Position numbers and translations under genes: made by a program. This document shows, piece after piece, positions 22,690-34,830 of a stretch of 64,000 bases of DNA (position 1 is the stretch's first letter; each line of letters starts with the position of its first letter). Below the pieces are notes generated by a model. The model did no database searches and was not told the DNA's origin. It was given only the letters and a program-made list of their open reading frames with translations. Where the stretch lies: contig NC_063261.1 in the NCBI RefSeq assembly GCF_019578655.1, positions 8,688,446 to 8,752,445 on the forward strand, written 5' to 3'. Source of the DNA: Ricinus communis. Taxonomy: Eukaryota; Streptophyta; Magnoliopsida; Malpighiales; Euphorbiaceae.

Positions 22690-25600
22690 TTCTTCCTTTT
22701 TCACACATGGTATTTCCTGAGACGATCTACATTAATTGGCTCAGTGAACTCGTTCCCTTCCAAGTTTGAGATGTTAGCGGCACCTTGGGGCAGAATTCTT
22801 TTGACCAAGTATGGGCTTTCCCAGTTTGGCCTAAACTTTCCTCTTAGGTCAAATGTAGTAGGCCTTGTATGCTTTAAAACCAGATCCCCAGCTCTAATCT
22901 TTCCTAGCTTTACTTTCCTATTGAACGGCTTAGCTATCCTTTTCTAGTACAACTATCCTTTTCTAGTACAACTACGTGTGGTATAGGGCTTTCATCTTTT
23001 TCTCATCAATCAAGTTTTGAGTACCTTTGCTCAACCCATTGATACTCTAGTATTTCCGCCTCCAGCACAACTCTCCAAGATTTCAAATCTAACTCAACTA
23101 GTAATGCCGCCTCAGTTCCATAAACCATAGAGTATGGTGTTTGCCTAGTCGATGTTCGCTCAGTTGTCTGATATCCCCAGAGGGCAAAGGGTAATTGAAA
23201 CGATCAATCCTTCTGACTTAATACCATTTTTGAAAGTATATTTTTCAGATTCTTGTTGGTTGCCACTACTGCTCCACTCGCATGCGGTCTATACGGAGAA
23301 GACCTGTGATGCTCGATGTTGTACTCCACTAGCAGGTTTGCTGTCTCACCCATGAATTGCACCTTGTTATCTGTGGCAACATGATATGGGACTCCGTATC
23401 TGCATATCAGGTTCCTTTCTATGAATCTGGCCATGTATCTTGCACCCACGGTGGTGAATGACTCGGTTTTCACCTATTTCGAAAAGTAATCAATGACTAT
23501 GACTATGAAACTATGTCCATTCAAAGGAGGCTTTATTTCTCCAATAATGTTGATACCCCAAGCTGTAAAAGGCCAAGGAGAAATCAAGTTGTGCAGCTCG
23601 ATTGGAGGAACGTGACTCAGGTCATTGTATAGCTGGCACTCTTAGCATTTTCTCAGTAGCACTATACAATCCTTCTCCAACTAGTAATAGCCTTGCCGCA
23701 TGATCTTCTCGGTTAGCATAATTCCACTCATATGAGGCCCATACACTCCTTTGTGTATTTCCTCCATTACTACCTGAGCTTCTACTAATTACACACTGGA
23801 GTTGACATCATTCTTCTATACAGGATTCCCTCGTGGCTGATGTAATTCTTGGCTTGGACTCGCAGCACATAGCTTTCCTTTACTATTACTTTTTCTAGAT
23901 ACTCTTTATCTTCTATGAATTTCTTTAGATTATAGAACCATGGCTTCTCTTCTAGTCCCATTTAAACTTGCATAATTCGATTCCCGTGATAACAAGGCGC
24001 ACCTGACTTCATGATTACCAAAGGTTTCATTGACAGTTGTGAAGGATTGACCCACATGGATGATAGAGTAACTAGTTCATCTGCCATCTAATTCTCATCT
24101 CGAGGCTAGTTTACAAAGGAACACTTGGAGAAATTCCACACTAAAGTCTTGAGATAGTTGACATACGGCTTCTACCTCTCTTCTTTTACATCCCATTCCT
24201 CGAGGGCTTGCTGATTACGAGCATTGAATCCTTGTAGACCATTAGAGGCTTAGCTCCCACTACCACGATTACTTCTAATCCAAATAAACACGCTTCATAC
24301 TCCGCCATGTTATTAGTCACTTTGAGGTCCAACCTCTTGGCCATCGACAACATCTCCCCTTCTTGCATGATCAAAACTACTCCTAAGCCTACACCTCCTG
24401 CATTGTGAGCCAGAAACTCAGCCATAGACCTACCCTTGACTATTTTCTTACTAATGTATTCAATATTGAATTCTGTTAGGAGCACCAACCATCTAGCCAG
24501 CTTTCCTATAAGAGATGGAGTCTCGAATAAGTACTTTAATGGGTCTATTTTTGAAATTGCTTACACCTTGTAAGATTGAAAGTAGTGCCTCGACTTTCTT
24601 GTAGCATATATGTTCTGTGAGGTTGTACTTTGACTCGTAAGGCAACAACTTCTTGCTAAGGTAATAGACCGCATATGCTCCACATCATTTGGCCCGCATT
24701 GTGCTACCATTGTCCCCATAGCTTCTTCCTCCAAGACCAAGTATAGGATTAACGGCTTGCCATCCTTCGACGACTTGAGTACTAGTGGCTTTATCAATTA
24801 TTCCGTCGAAGGCCTCTTGATAGTGTTCATCCCACACAATGGGCTGATGTTTCCTCAAAAGTTTGAAGATGGGGTCACAAACCATTGTAAGCTTAGAAAT
24901 GAACCTACTAATATATTGCAAACATCCCAGGAAACCTATTGACTTCTTTATCTATCTTCGGCGCCAGTATTTCTTAAATGGCCTTGACCTTATCCAGATC
25001 GATCTTAATACCCCTCTAACTTACTATATGCCCTAGTAGCTTCTCTAATGTAACTCCGAACACGTTCTTCTTCGGGTTGAGTCTCATATTATAGCTTTCC
25101 ACTCGTTCTAAGAACTTATCAAGAGCCTGAAAGTGCCCTTGCCTTATTTCAAACTTTACCATCATGTTATCAACATACACCTGTACTTCCTTGTGCATCA
25201 TATTGTGAAATAAGTTAGTAGCTGCTCTTTAATAAGTTGCCCCCATATTTTTTAGTCCAAAAGGCATAACCTTGTAGCAATATGTCCCTCACTCAGTGAT
25301 GAACGATGTCTTCAGCTTGTCCACTACTGCCATCATAATCTGATTGTATTTGAAGAATCCATCCGTAAAGGAATACATTACGTTCGAAGTAGCACTATCA
25401 ACTATCATATCTATGTAAGGAAGAGGAAAGTCATCCTTCGGGCATGTTTTGTTCAAGTCCTGGTAGTCCATACACATTCGAACCTTACCATCCTTTTTTG
25501 GGACTAGACCAATATTTGCCAACCACTCAAGGTAGTCAACCACATCGAGATAATTGGCCTTGATTTTCCTAGCCACCTCCTCTTATATCTTTTCTGGCTA

Positions 25601-26170
25601 TTCTGGTCTTAGTCTTCTCATCTTCTGCTTGATCGTCTTGATGTATGAATAAGGTGGGGTATGGTACTCTACCTCCTTGACAACTTCTTGAATTGTCAAG
25701 ACAACTTTACCACCTTCGATGTGAATAATAACAATCTCACTTTCATGAGGAAATTTCACTTTCTAATGTACTGTAGAAAAGACTCCACCTAGTGCATGGA
25801 ACCATGGCCTTCCCAATAACAGTGCAAAAGTTACTAGGATGTCTAGGACAATAAACTCCACCGAAGACTTAGTTGGACCCGTCTTAACCAGTGCTAAAAA
25901 CATTCCTTCTACGTCCCTTTTTGTCTTGTCATAGGCCCTTATGACCATGTCTAATGGTTTTAGGTCCTTCGCAGTCATCCCTAATTTAGGGAGCATGTGC
26001 AATGGACACACATTGATAGTTGTCTCGTCATCAACCATCACATATAGGATTCTTTTTCCTTCCACCTCTATTGCTATATAAAAGGCTTTGGTGTGGTCCC
26101 TTCCCTCAAGTGGTAGGTCCTCATCTGAGAAGGTAGTCATCCTGGTAGTCTTGTCAATTATTCTTTAGAT
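22690..26170 (-). pseudogene. Tat Gypsy pol, copy B (protease, RT, RNase H, second RNase H, integrase)
   Basis: Reading leftward on the minus strand: aspartic protease region (26,140-25,763; VDDETTINVCPL, where a D-G-S-type site is usual), reverse transcriptase (25,576-25,016; NIGLVPKKDGKVRMCMDYQD, YVDNMMVK), a first RNase H remnant (24,921-24,561), the second RNase H (24,488-24,090) and integrase (23,700-22,750). Lesions: YVDD has become YVDN (AAC at 25,166-25,168); the first integrase Asp is Asn (23,549-23,551); Val replaces the third acidic residue (23,264-23,266); TAG codons lie at 24,088-24,090 and 23,474-23,476; and the FDG-containing part of the second RNase H is missing. It is the inverted partner of copy A but extends further upstream in pol. 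Confidence 0.85.
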
Positions 26171-26179
26171 CATCTCGTC

Positions 26180-27194
26180 GGAGGTAGCTACTGTGCTAAC
26201 ACCTATACCATATAAGGCCTCGATCAAAGCCTTTTTATTTTCTAATGAATGCTTTAACAGCTCCCAGACATAAACTGTCTTTTTCTCCTTCCTCCACTGT
26301 TCTAGTAACACAGCATCCCCGTGTTCAAGTGCTTGCTTCTTTTACTTCAGCTCTTGTACCTCGACTTCCTTACACTTACCCGCTGGCTTAGTCTCAAAAA
26401 GGATGTCTGCCTAAATTTCCTTGGCCTCATCATCTTAAACCTCATTCTCATCCATGGAACTATGCTAGATGTCGATAGCCATTACCGACTTCTTTTCACC
26501 CTCTTTCCAAACCTCCAAGAGACAAGGATCACAAACGGCTTAATTGTCATCTGATTCCAAACCACTTGGCACAATATCTTCGATCCGAACATCAGCTGAG
26601 CGTGGCCTTGAGTACTAGACCCTAAAATCATATTTGCTCAAGGGCTGCCCAAGCAAGTCTTCACACTCGTATCTAGGAAGTTGTTAAACCTCCTATAGTC
26701 GATTAAGTCCTGGATCTCGTGCTTGAGACGGTTGCATTGGTTTGTCACATGCACGAAAGTCTGGTGATACTCACAATACTGACCATTGTGAAGCTTAGGA
26801 TTATCTTTTGACAATTAGGGCCTAAGCTTCTCGCTCCATTTTAAGTGTCAAAACACCACGAATAGTGGTGTCCCTAGTCTGATGAAGGTTCTTTGTGGGC
26901 TTTTTGGCTCGGCTACTAGTTCGGCTTAGGGTAGATCTATGAAAGAGTTCATGATTTTCTCTTTGTTGAAGTTAGTGTTAATCATGGACACTTGGTTTGC
27001 TAGTGGTGTGTTATAGCTTGCAAAGGGGTTCCTTTTAGTGCTAAGCTGGTCTAGGTCAATGAGCTTTCCAATGTCGATAAGGTCCTAGATTTCATGCTTT
27101 AGCTGAACATAGTTAGCAGTGTGGTGGCCAGGTGCTTGGTGGAATTTGCAGTGAGTGTTGGGCTTGTATCCAAGTGCGTTTGGGTTCATGCTTT
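26180..27194 (-). pseudogene. Tat Gypsy gag remnant of copy B
   Basis: Minus-strand frames include LEQWRKEKKTVYVWELLKHS (about 26,310-26,240), GVSTVATSDEMI, and two zinc-type motifs. One is GQYCEYHQTFVHVTNQCNRL at about 26,790-26,700, the other THCKFHQAPGHHTANYVQLK at about 27,170-27,060; in the latter the final Cys is Tyr. Both motifs are followed by KHEI.DLID. Stops break the frame in several places. It joins the protease of copy B without an LTR, and its right edge at 27,195 is the abrupt start of a Copia-derived duplication. Confidence 0.7.
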
Positions 27195-28346
27195 AGCAAG
27201 ATATGGTCATACAATCTTCAGCTGACGTTGAGTATGTTACAGCGGCAACTATTGCAAATTAAACTAAATTGTTAAGGAAGTAGTTAATAAATGAGGTAAT
27301 TACGAACTACCTTCTGAGATTTATTATATTATACTAGTCAGGACCTCATTTTTCAAAAATTTATTAAGACGTCTTTTTTAATTATATTATACTAAAACCA
27401 TCTTCTGTTATATTTCTTTGTTAAAAGATTACTCTTTTTTCGATCTTGTTTCTTCCTAAAATAAGTTTATCTACCACTATCTTCTTTACTTTATTGCTCT
27501 GCAAGACCGCTTATTCTCCTTCTTAAAAAAAGTCATCCAACCATATGCTTCAACAACTGCCAAAAATCTCAATCCTTGTCCCTGTCCCGGTCATTCCCAA
27601 TCATTTTTACATAGAAGTAAAATTATCAACCTGAAGTGCAATAAAATTTTTTTTGGAAAAGAAAAACAGTTGCTATTCGTTTCTTTCTTAATTATCTCTC
27701 TCGCTCTTGGTTCTCTTTTCATATAACATATATGGCTAAATTTAAAGAATATATTAGGTTGTGTTTTTATTTGATAGCAGTATATTTTGTTGGAACTCTA
27801 AAGCAAGATGTGGTCATACAATCTTCAGCTTAGGCTGAGTATGTTACAGCGGCAACTATTGCAAATCAAACTAAATTGTTAAGGAAGTAGTTAATAGATG
27901 GGGTAATTACGAATTACCTTTTGAGATTTATTATATTATACTAGTCAGGACCTCATTTTTCAAAAATATATTAAGACGTCTTTTTTTTATTATATTATAC
28001 TAAAACCATCTTCTGTTATATTTCTTTGTTAAAAGATTACTTTTTTCTCGGTCTTGTTTCTTCCTAAAATAATTTTTTCTGCCACTATCTTCTTTACTTT
28101 GTTATTTTGCAAGAGTACTTATTCTCCTTCTTAAAAAAAATCATCCAACCATATGTTTCAACAACCGCCAAAAATCTCAATCCTTGTCCCTATCCCGGTC
28201 ATTCCCAGTTAGTTTTACATAGAAGTAAGATTATCAAACTGAAGTGCGATAAAAGTTTTTTTGCAAAAAAATAATGTTGCTATTCGTTTCTTTCTTAATT
28301 ATCTCTCTCTCTGGGTTCTCTTTTCATACAACATATATGGCTAAAA
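27195..28346 (+). repeat. 545 bp direct duplication, Copia RNase H joined to a TIR end
   Basis: Positions 27,195-27,739 and 27,802-28,346 are near-identical at a constant offset of 607 bp. Each copy begins with a Copia RNase H phrase (KQDVVIQSSA.AEYVTAATIA, with a stop in the second copy), runs about 100 bp, then enters GGTAATTACGAATTACC, the left end of an inverted-repeat DNA element. The copies share small differences only. The 62 bp between them (27,740-27,801) is unrelated. Confidence 0.8.
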
Positions 28347-28613
28347 AATTTTAGAAAGTAGGATCATAAATGTTATGAACTGTTGTATGCCAATTGAGTT
28401 TTAGTAATTGTTGTTTTGTTAATTAGAAACTGATTTTTTTCTTGATTCTTTTTCTCTCTTTTTGTTTCTCTCTTATATAACGCTCATAACCATGAGAATC
28501 AAAATGATATCACTGTTAACCTAGGTTGCACAGAAACAAAAAACGTGATATGACACGATATGGGGATACGAGATTTCCTAAAAATACTAGGAAACAAGAC
28601 GTTAGAGAAACGT

Positions 28614-28617
<4 letters not shown>

Positions 28618-28646
<29 letters not shown>
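28618..28646. repeat. TA microsatellite
   Basis: About 14 uninterrupted AT dinucleotides directly left of the nested MITE. Confidence 0.95.
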
Positions 28647-28649
28647 TCT

Positions 28650-29215
28650 AGGGTTAATTACTAAATAAACTCAAACCTTTTCGCATCTTTTCAATTTTAT
28701 CCACACTTTTTAATCTGAATAATTTTACCCTTTTGAAAATTTGATTTCAATTGTATCCAACTATGTTAAATTGAGAATTTAAGTTGTGTATGGTTCACGT
28801 ATCTGCCAACTAGAGTATTTTCAATAATATCATTACTTACATGGTATGTAACATAAGCCTCTCTTATGAAACTTCAAGCTACTACAATCCTCTCTCAATT
28901 CGTGATATCTCTAGAAACGCTCTTTTTCATCCAAAAAATTAGAGTTTTAAATTGATAATAAAGAAAAAGAGGAACTTTAATTTGTACTCTCTTTTTTTAT
29001 TACTTTCTACGTGAGAAATAACATAAAAAATTAAAAAAAAATTTCTTTTCCTAGGTGGCAGACATGTCAACCATAGAAACAAGCCAATTTATCAATTTAA
29101 CCTGACTGGAAACAATTGAAATCAACTTTCCCAATTAGGGTAAAATTGTTAAAATTAAAAGGCTTGGGTAAACCTGAAAAAATGCAAAATTGTTTGGATT
29201 TATTTGATATTTTAG
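28650..29215. mobile_element. MITE-like inverted-repeat element nested in the larger TIR element
   Basis: The left half (TTAATTACTAAATAAACTC, then CTTTTCGCATCTTTTCAATTT) pairs with the right half (AAATTG...AAAATGCAAAATTGTTTGGATTTATTTGATATTTTAG) as a long imperfect palindrome. Subsidiary pairs such as 'ttttacccttttgaaaatttgatttcaattg' and 'caattgaaatcaactttcccaattagggtaaaa' also match. It has no coding content. Short frames across its right half are incidental. Confidence 0.65.
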
Positions 29216-30399
29216 CCTATATTCTACTGCATTATTATCTTTATCATTATAAAATATATAAATTAAATACAATTAATATAATTGGTCATGTTAGCAATTA
29301 TATATTTACTATAAACCAAAAAAATATTGTATAAGAAATATATATGTATATAGAGACTTTTAAATGTAAAACAATTAAAAACTAAAAATATTCATATAAT
29401 AAGAAAATTATATAATATGAAAGAGTTAATAGTCTTCTATAAATAGAAAGTAAAATAAATAGGAAAAACATTAAAATTATTTCTCAAATAGAAAATTCAA
29501 TTAAAAGAAAAGAGTTTTTAACAAAAATTAAATTCTTAAAAATAAATAAAAATATAAAAATTAATTGAAAACATTTTCTAAAGTTTCTAAAACATGTCTA
29601 AAAAATTTTTGAAAAATTTTGGTGTCTCAAATGTATCCGACACAAAAATATAACTCTATTTAGTGTTTTTGTGCCTCACCATCCATTAATTTTCTTTTCT
29701 TTATTTTATTTTATTTATTGATAGAATCACCATTACCATATTACTAACACTACTAACCCCACCAAAATAAGAATTGATTTAAAGAATAAAAAGTTCAAGA
29801 CCAAATAGCCTTAAATTTTATTTTTGTTCTTAATAACTAAAAGAGGCAACAAAAGAGAAACTGCAATTTCTTCAACCCAACAAAAATTATCCCAATTCAC
29901 TTTGTTTCTTGTTTTGCTTAAACACTCACATGTCTAATAAAAGAATTTCACAAAATCGCCATCATTACATCGATCTCAGTGGTGTTAGCTGTATAACCAG
30001 TTGTTGAAGGAGGCGAATAGGAAGAGGTAGACACGAAGGTTAAAGGAGGAGGAAGTAGAGGGCAGCATGGAGGTCGGAGGAAGGGAGCAGAGTGGATGAG
30101 GATGTGGAAATCGGTAGAGCAGCAGACTGATGATAAGAAATCAGATTGGATTTAATGGTGGAATTTTGCCTTTTTTCCTTTTTTGATTTATTATTCAAGA
30201 AATTAAGAAAGTAAAGTAGAGAGGGTGTGCGTAGATTTACCGTTTTAGCTAAAATTAACGATTAGTTTATGGAAATTACAACAAAAAGGAGTTTTAGTAT
30301 AATATAGTAAAAGAGAAGGATGTTTTAATATATTTTTTAAAAATAAGGTCCTTACTAGTATGATATGGCAAATCTCAGGAGATAAATGGTAATTACCAA

Positions 30400-30650
30400 G
30401 AGTGTGAAGCAGCAGGAAGCTGCTATTTGAGAGTGCAGCAGTAGGAAGCTATTGTTATTTGATGTGATAGGAATTTTGCAATGCCAATAACAGGGTAAAA
30501 TTAATTCATTGGAGGTCAGATGATCAAATTGTAGATATCCTGAAAAAAGCTCTTCGATTGTCTAAGTTTGTTGTTCTAAGGGAAAAGCTAGGAACCTTTA
30601 AGAAGAATTTCAAAGTGTTAGAATTGAGACTTCTCTGAGCTACTTTAAAG
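30400..30650 (+). pseudogene. Copia RNase H C-terminal fragment
   Basis: Reads VKLIHWRSDDQIVDILKKAL then SKFVVLREKLG on the plus strand. This is the end of the Copia RNase H/pol polyprotein (family form: ..DQ.ADI.TK.L...F..LR..LG). It is the downstream half of the RNase H whose SSAEAEY motif lies left of the TIR element. No Copia LTR follows that I can recognise. Confidence 0.75.
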
Positions 30651-31985
30651 CTAAAATAGATTATGATGTGTTTATGTATGTACTAAATATATATATTTGT
30701 ATTTGAGTGTATTAGTGGCTAATGTTACCGGTTAATATGTGATATTTCAAGTTAAGTAGTAATTTACATAATTGCTTTGTTATTTTGCAGCTACAAAGTG
30801 TCCATATAATTATTGTAATTTTTGCTGCATACTTGTCTCCTATAAACATCAATAGAATGAGAAGACATGTTATTATAGAGGACATATTTCTGCTATAACC
30901 TTTCCTCTTATGTTGCAGTTGCATTTGCTACAATTTTCTTATTGCTGCTATATTATTTCTGCTGTATGTTTACTACTCTTGTTTGATCCTTATTGCTGAA
31001 AACTAGCAATTTTCAACAACTCTTATAGATGAATATGTATTTTTATTTATTTTTACTTTCTTAATTTTTTAATAATATTGTTCAAGGAATAAATGCTAAA
31101 GGGTTATGCCGTATTCAAGGGATGTATTTAGAGTTAGTACTTTTAAAGACAATGAGTTGCAATTTTCAATACATTTGATAGCAGATAAATACGTCTCTCT
31201 TTGCTCATTTCCATACTAAGCTCAATGCTTGGACTTTATTAAATGGTTCATCACAAGAACACCTTTTTTCTTTTTGTTGCTTTGCCATTTATTTACTTTA
31301 TCAATTTTGGTGTTATTATGATGACGATGGTGATGACAATTATTATTAATATTATTTTATTACTTAATTAGAAAAATATAAAATTTGATGATACATTAAT
31401 TCTGTAATTTTTTTATGATATCTTAGTATTCTAAGAGTTATTTATTAATAATTTACATCCAGATCTATTAGTATTGTTAATAAATTTAGTTATTAAATTT
31501 TAGATAAAGATTGATTATCGTAAAATCGGTCTGGTTGGATGATAGCGAAAAGTAAGTTATCTAATATTATCAAAATATTCAAATATCATCGAAATTGATC
31601 GAAAGAGAAAGAAAAACTAGATTATAAAATTATTTTCTATTTTTGACTTTTCTTTTCAAATTTTATAAAAATTGATATAGCGATTTTGAATGACAGTTAA
31701 ATTGTTAAGGAGTCGAATTATGTTAGAACTATAGACAACCGACATGGAGTGAAGGAGTTATGACTATTGAACCAGATGTTAGTGAATTTGAATGTAAGTT
31801 GTTAATAATGTAATTCTCAAACACTAAAGTATTATGAAGAAAAATCTAAATATTAATAGATTTGAATATAAATTTCTAATGGTGTAATTTTCAAATACTA
31901 AAATATTATGAAATTAATTGCGTCACTGTTTGTATTAAAAAGCTAAACTAAAAAGATTAAATTTTATACCTTCCCTTCTATTAGT
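30651..31985. other. AT-rich intergenic region upstream of the dioxygenase
   Basis: No gene or clear repeat is seen. There is an internal short duplication around 31,780-31,915 in which 'gaatttgaatgtaagttgttaataatgtaattctcaaacactaaagtattatgaa' is repeated in diverged form. This stretch should hold the promoter of the downstream gene. Confidence 0.5.
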
Positions 31986-31995
31986 TATTTATAAG
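31985..31995 (+). promoter_or_regulatory. Candidate TATA box of the dioxygenase gene
   Basis: TTATTTATAAG about 90 bp before the ATG at 32,085 is a plausible plant TATA element. This is inferred from position only. Confidence 0.35.
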
Positions 31996-33593
31996 TCATG
32001 AGTACTCTAGTTCACAAGTTCTATAGCATTAAAATAAAGCTTTAGGGTCAACAGAAATCTTGATGCTAATTCAAAAGCTACTAAATGGAAATGACAATGG
32101 TACCTAAATGGTCTCTCACTGTTCCAAGTGTACAAGAGCTTGCAAGCCAACGGCTTGATACAATCCCTTCTAGGTACGTGAGAGATAACATGAATGATAT
32201 CATCGTCACCGTTCCTTCTGATCAGTCACTTCGAGTGCCATTGATTGATATGTCCAACCTTGTCAACCGAAAGGCTCAACCTGGAGAGCTTCAAAAGCTT
32301 CACTCTGCTTGCAAAGAGTGGGGCATATTTCAGGTATCATAATATGCATAACTGAAACACACATGAGTTCTACTTATTTATTAACATCTGGGTATGTCAT
32401 TGTTTAATGATATTATTCTGTAGTTAGTGAACCATGGAGTTTCGGATGAATCATGGACAGAAATGAAGAAAATAGTTGAAGAATTGTTTTACCTTCCCTT
32501 CAGAGGGAGGGAACGTTGGGCTAAAAAGCCAGGAAATAATGAAGGGTATGGTCATCTCTTTGTAGGCTCAGAAGAACAGAAGCTTGAATGGAATGATATG
32601 GTCTTCCTTAAAGTTCTTCCCATTGAAAGCAAGAAATTGGAATCTTGGCCAGAGAACACTCACCAGTTTAGGTACTTGAGTTAATCAATTTTTTTTCTTT
32701 TTGAAAGGATCTTATGTTCTCTTTGGATATTAATTAGATTTGAAACAATCTCCTAGTCAGTTTGATAGATCAATTAATGAGGATTTGAAATAATCTCTAA
32801 CAATATGTTATTAAAATTTTAGAATCTAGAATTTAATATTTTAAATAAAGAATTTCAAATGCAGTCTTATTTTTTTTTTATTATAAAACATGTAAAAAAC
32901 ATTATAATAATTCCTCTTGGTTTCTCCTAGTAGTAAGTATTTTTTTTCCAATTAATTAAGATGCATTTGAGATTGTTGCTGAAGTTGAAAATTTAATATA
33001 TTGACTTTTAATTTTTTATAAACTACTTTTCTAAAAATTATTTTTGAAAATAGCATCAATTTTGAGAAAATACCAATTTACCAGTTTTTACCAAAATAAT
33101 TTTTCAAATTTAAAAAGAAAATTAAAAAATAAGGTTGAAAAAAATACTTTTCTAAAACCTCAATACCGAACAACCCCCTTAGTAACTTAAAATTAAGTGA
33201 GTTGTTTTTTGTTTCCATAATTTGTTGGTATATGTAAATATGAAAAGGGTTTGTGGTTTCTGATAGAGGGAGACATTGGTGAGTTACATAGAAGACATGA
33301 AACAAGTAGCAGCATCTATTATAAGGTTCATGGCTACGGGGCTTGAGGTTCAAAATGAAGAATTTTATAAGGCTTATGAGGAAGGGAACTATGACGTGCG
33401 TATAAATATATATCCAACTTGTCCTGAACCTGAGAAAGCTACTGGGATAGTCCCACATATTGATATCCATGCCATCACTCTCTTGCAAGATTATGGTGAA
33501 CTCCCAGCTTTACCGGTTCTAAAAGATGACCAATGGGTATTTATTGAGCCTATAGATGGTGCCATTGTTGTGGATCTTGGTGGCATCATTGAG

Positions 33594-33599
33594 ATAAAC
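33594..33599 (+). other. Mutated 5' splice site of dioxygenase intron 3
   Basis: The exon ends ...GGCATCATTGAG and the intron starts ATAAAC where GTAAAC-type is expected. One G-to-A change explains it. The acceptor at 43,101-43,105 (TGCAG) is normal. The family usually has this intron between ...E and IMSNG, which is exactly where the frames meet. ATAAAC does not match the U12 AT-AC donor ATATCC. Confidence 0.75.
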
Positions 33600-33889
33600 T
33601 CTAAACTTTTCTTTAATATATTATAAATTTTATATTCCTTTATCCTTCCTTTTTATTAAACATTTTAAAAATATATAAAAGTGTCAAAATTTAAAAAATA
33701 TTTTTAAAAATTTAATTTTTCACATTGTTTTGAGTTATCAGATTTTTATGAGATTTATAAATAAATTAATAGTTTAATTGCGCATTGTACGATTATTGTT
33801 ATTATTTTAATTTGTTTACCCTTCTGAATCCAAAATGAAAGTTGAATATGTAAATTGAATAAAGGATGGAAAATTAAGAATTTTGCCAT

Positions 33890-34830
33890 AAGACGGTTTT
33901 GAGATAGAAAAGAAGGAACACAAGAAATTATATATAGTGGTTCGGGTGTTAACTAACCCTACATCCCCTCCTCAATCTCTAATAGGGTATTTACTATACT
34001 TTCAATCTTTACAAGTAGAGTTTTCACAAACTCACTACTAACTTAGTATTTTTAGGGCTCACACCAAATATTACAACTTTGTGTTTTGAGGCTCACACAC
34101 AACCCTAACAAGAGTTTTACCTACACTAACTCTCAAATCCAATCTCAAGTATTTAGACTAACACTCAAACTTCACAAGAGCATTCATTCAAGCTCTTACA
34201 ACAACCAAAGATTGTTATAATTGATTACAAGGAGAGAGAAATTGAATGCATAATAATGAACTATTTTGCAGGGTTTTATCAACCATTAAAGATCATTTGA
34301 GGTGATTTTTATACCCTAGAAACCTCAAAGAGCCATTACTCATGTATCCCAAAAACTTCACCAAATCTTTGCTTTTCAAACAGTGTATTAAATGCATTGT
34401 GAGAATGCAAATCGCGATCGCAATTCTTGAAAATACTCTATCGGCTATCTGACTTGGCACTCGGGTATTGGCGGCTTCGAAAATAACCATTAGCGAGTTG
34501 TAACAGTCACAATGTTTCACAAAATTCAAGTTCATGATTTCTGACCTTTAAAACCCTTTTGTCTCTACCTTAAAAAGTTTCATTTTCGCGATTACGCCTC
34601 TTGTGGTGCCATCGTAATTTTGTTTTATAAGAATCAAATTTTTTTGCCTTTAAACTTGTAAATTTCGTGGTTGTGCCATAGGAGGGTGTGGTTGCGATTT
34701 TGAGGCAATCGTGAATTCTTGATTTTGATTGATGCTACAACTATACTTGTAGAAACATTAGATTAAGACCTCAATTTGTGTGTGAAAATCAAAATTAGGG
34801 ACTTTAGCCTTAAGACAAAGCATCTAGATT
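33890..34830 (-). repeat. 3' LTR of the Copia element
   Basis: From about 34,004 ('ctttacaagtagagttttcacaa') to about 34,790 ('acctcaatttgtgtgtgaaaatca') it matches 40,982-41,800 in the same orientation. A purine-rich minus-strand tract (GAAAAAGGAGGAGATTG, about 34,829-34,850) just inside it is a plausible polypurine tract. The outer left 110 bp have no partner in the truncated other LTR. Confidence 0.7.

Larger units (their letters stand above)
27902..30397. mobile_element. Non-autonomous Mutator-like element with long terminal inverted repeats
   Basis: The left end GGTAATTACGAATTACCTTTTGAGATTT...CATACTAGTCAGGACCT is the imperfect reverse complement of 30,280-30,397, which ends AAATCTCAGGAGATAAATGGTAATTACC. 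The inverted repeats extend about 115 bp. It splits a Copia RNase H gene: upstream codons lie at 27,802-27,890 and the C-terminal part at 30,400-30,640. No transposase is visible. A purine-rich stretch (29,990-30,160) is unexplained. The length and style of the inverted repeat suggest Mutator-like, but no convincing 9-bp target duplication was found, so the superfamily is uncertain. Confidence 0.65.

Noticed and set aside
29116..29334. 72-residue frame inside the nested MITE
   Set aside because: It overlaps the right inverted arm of a non-coding element and is AT-driven.
27902..30397. Helitron or autonomous transposase gene in the 2.5 kb TIR element
   Set aside because: Long terminal inverted repeats exclude a Helitron, and no transposase motif can be read in either strand.
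33276..33626. Exon 3 as a stand-alone short gene
   Set aside because: It joins in phase with exon 2 (…QFR/RETL) and exon 4 (GGIIE/IMSNG); the frame beyond 33,593 is intron read-through.
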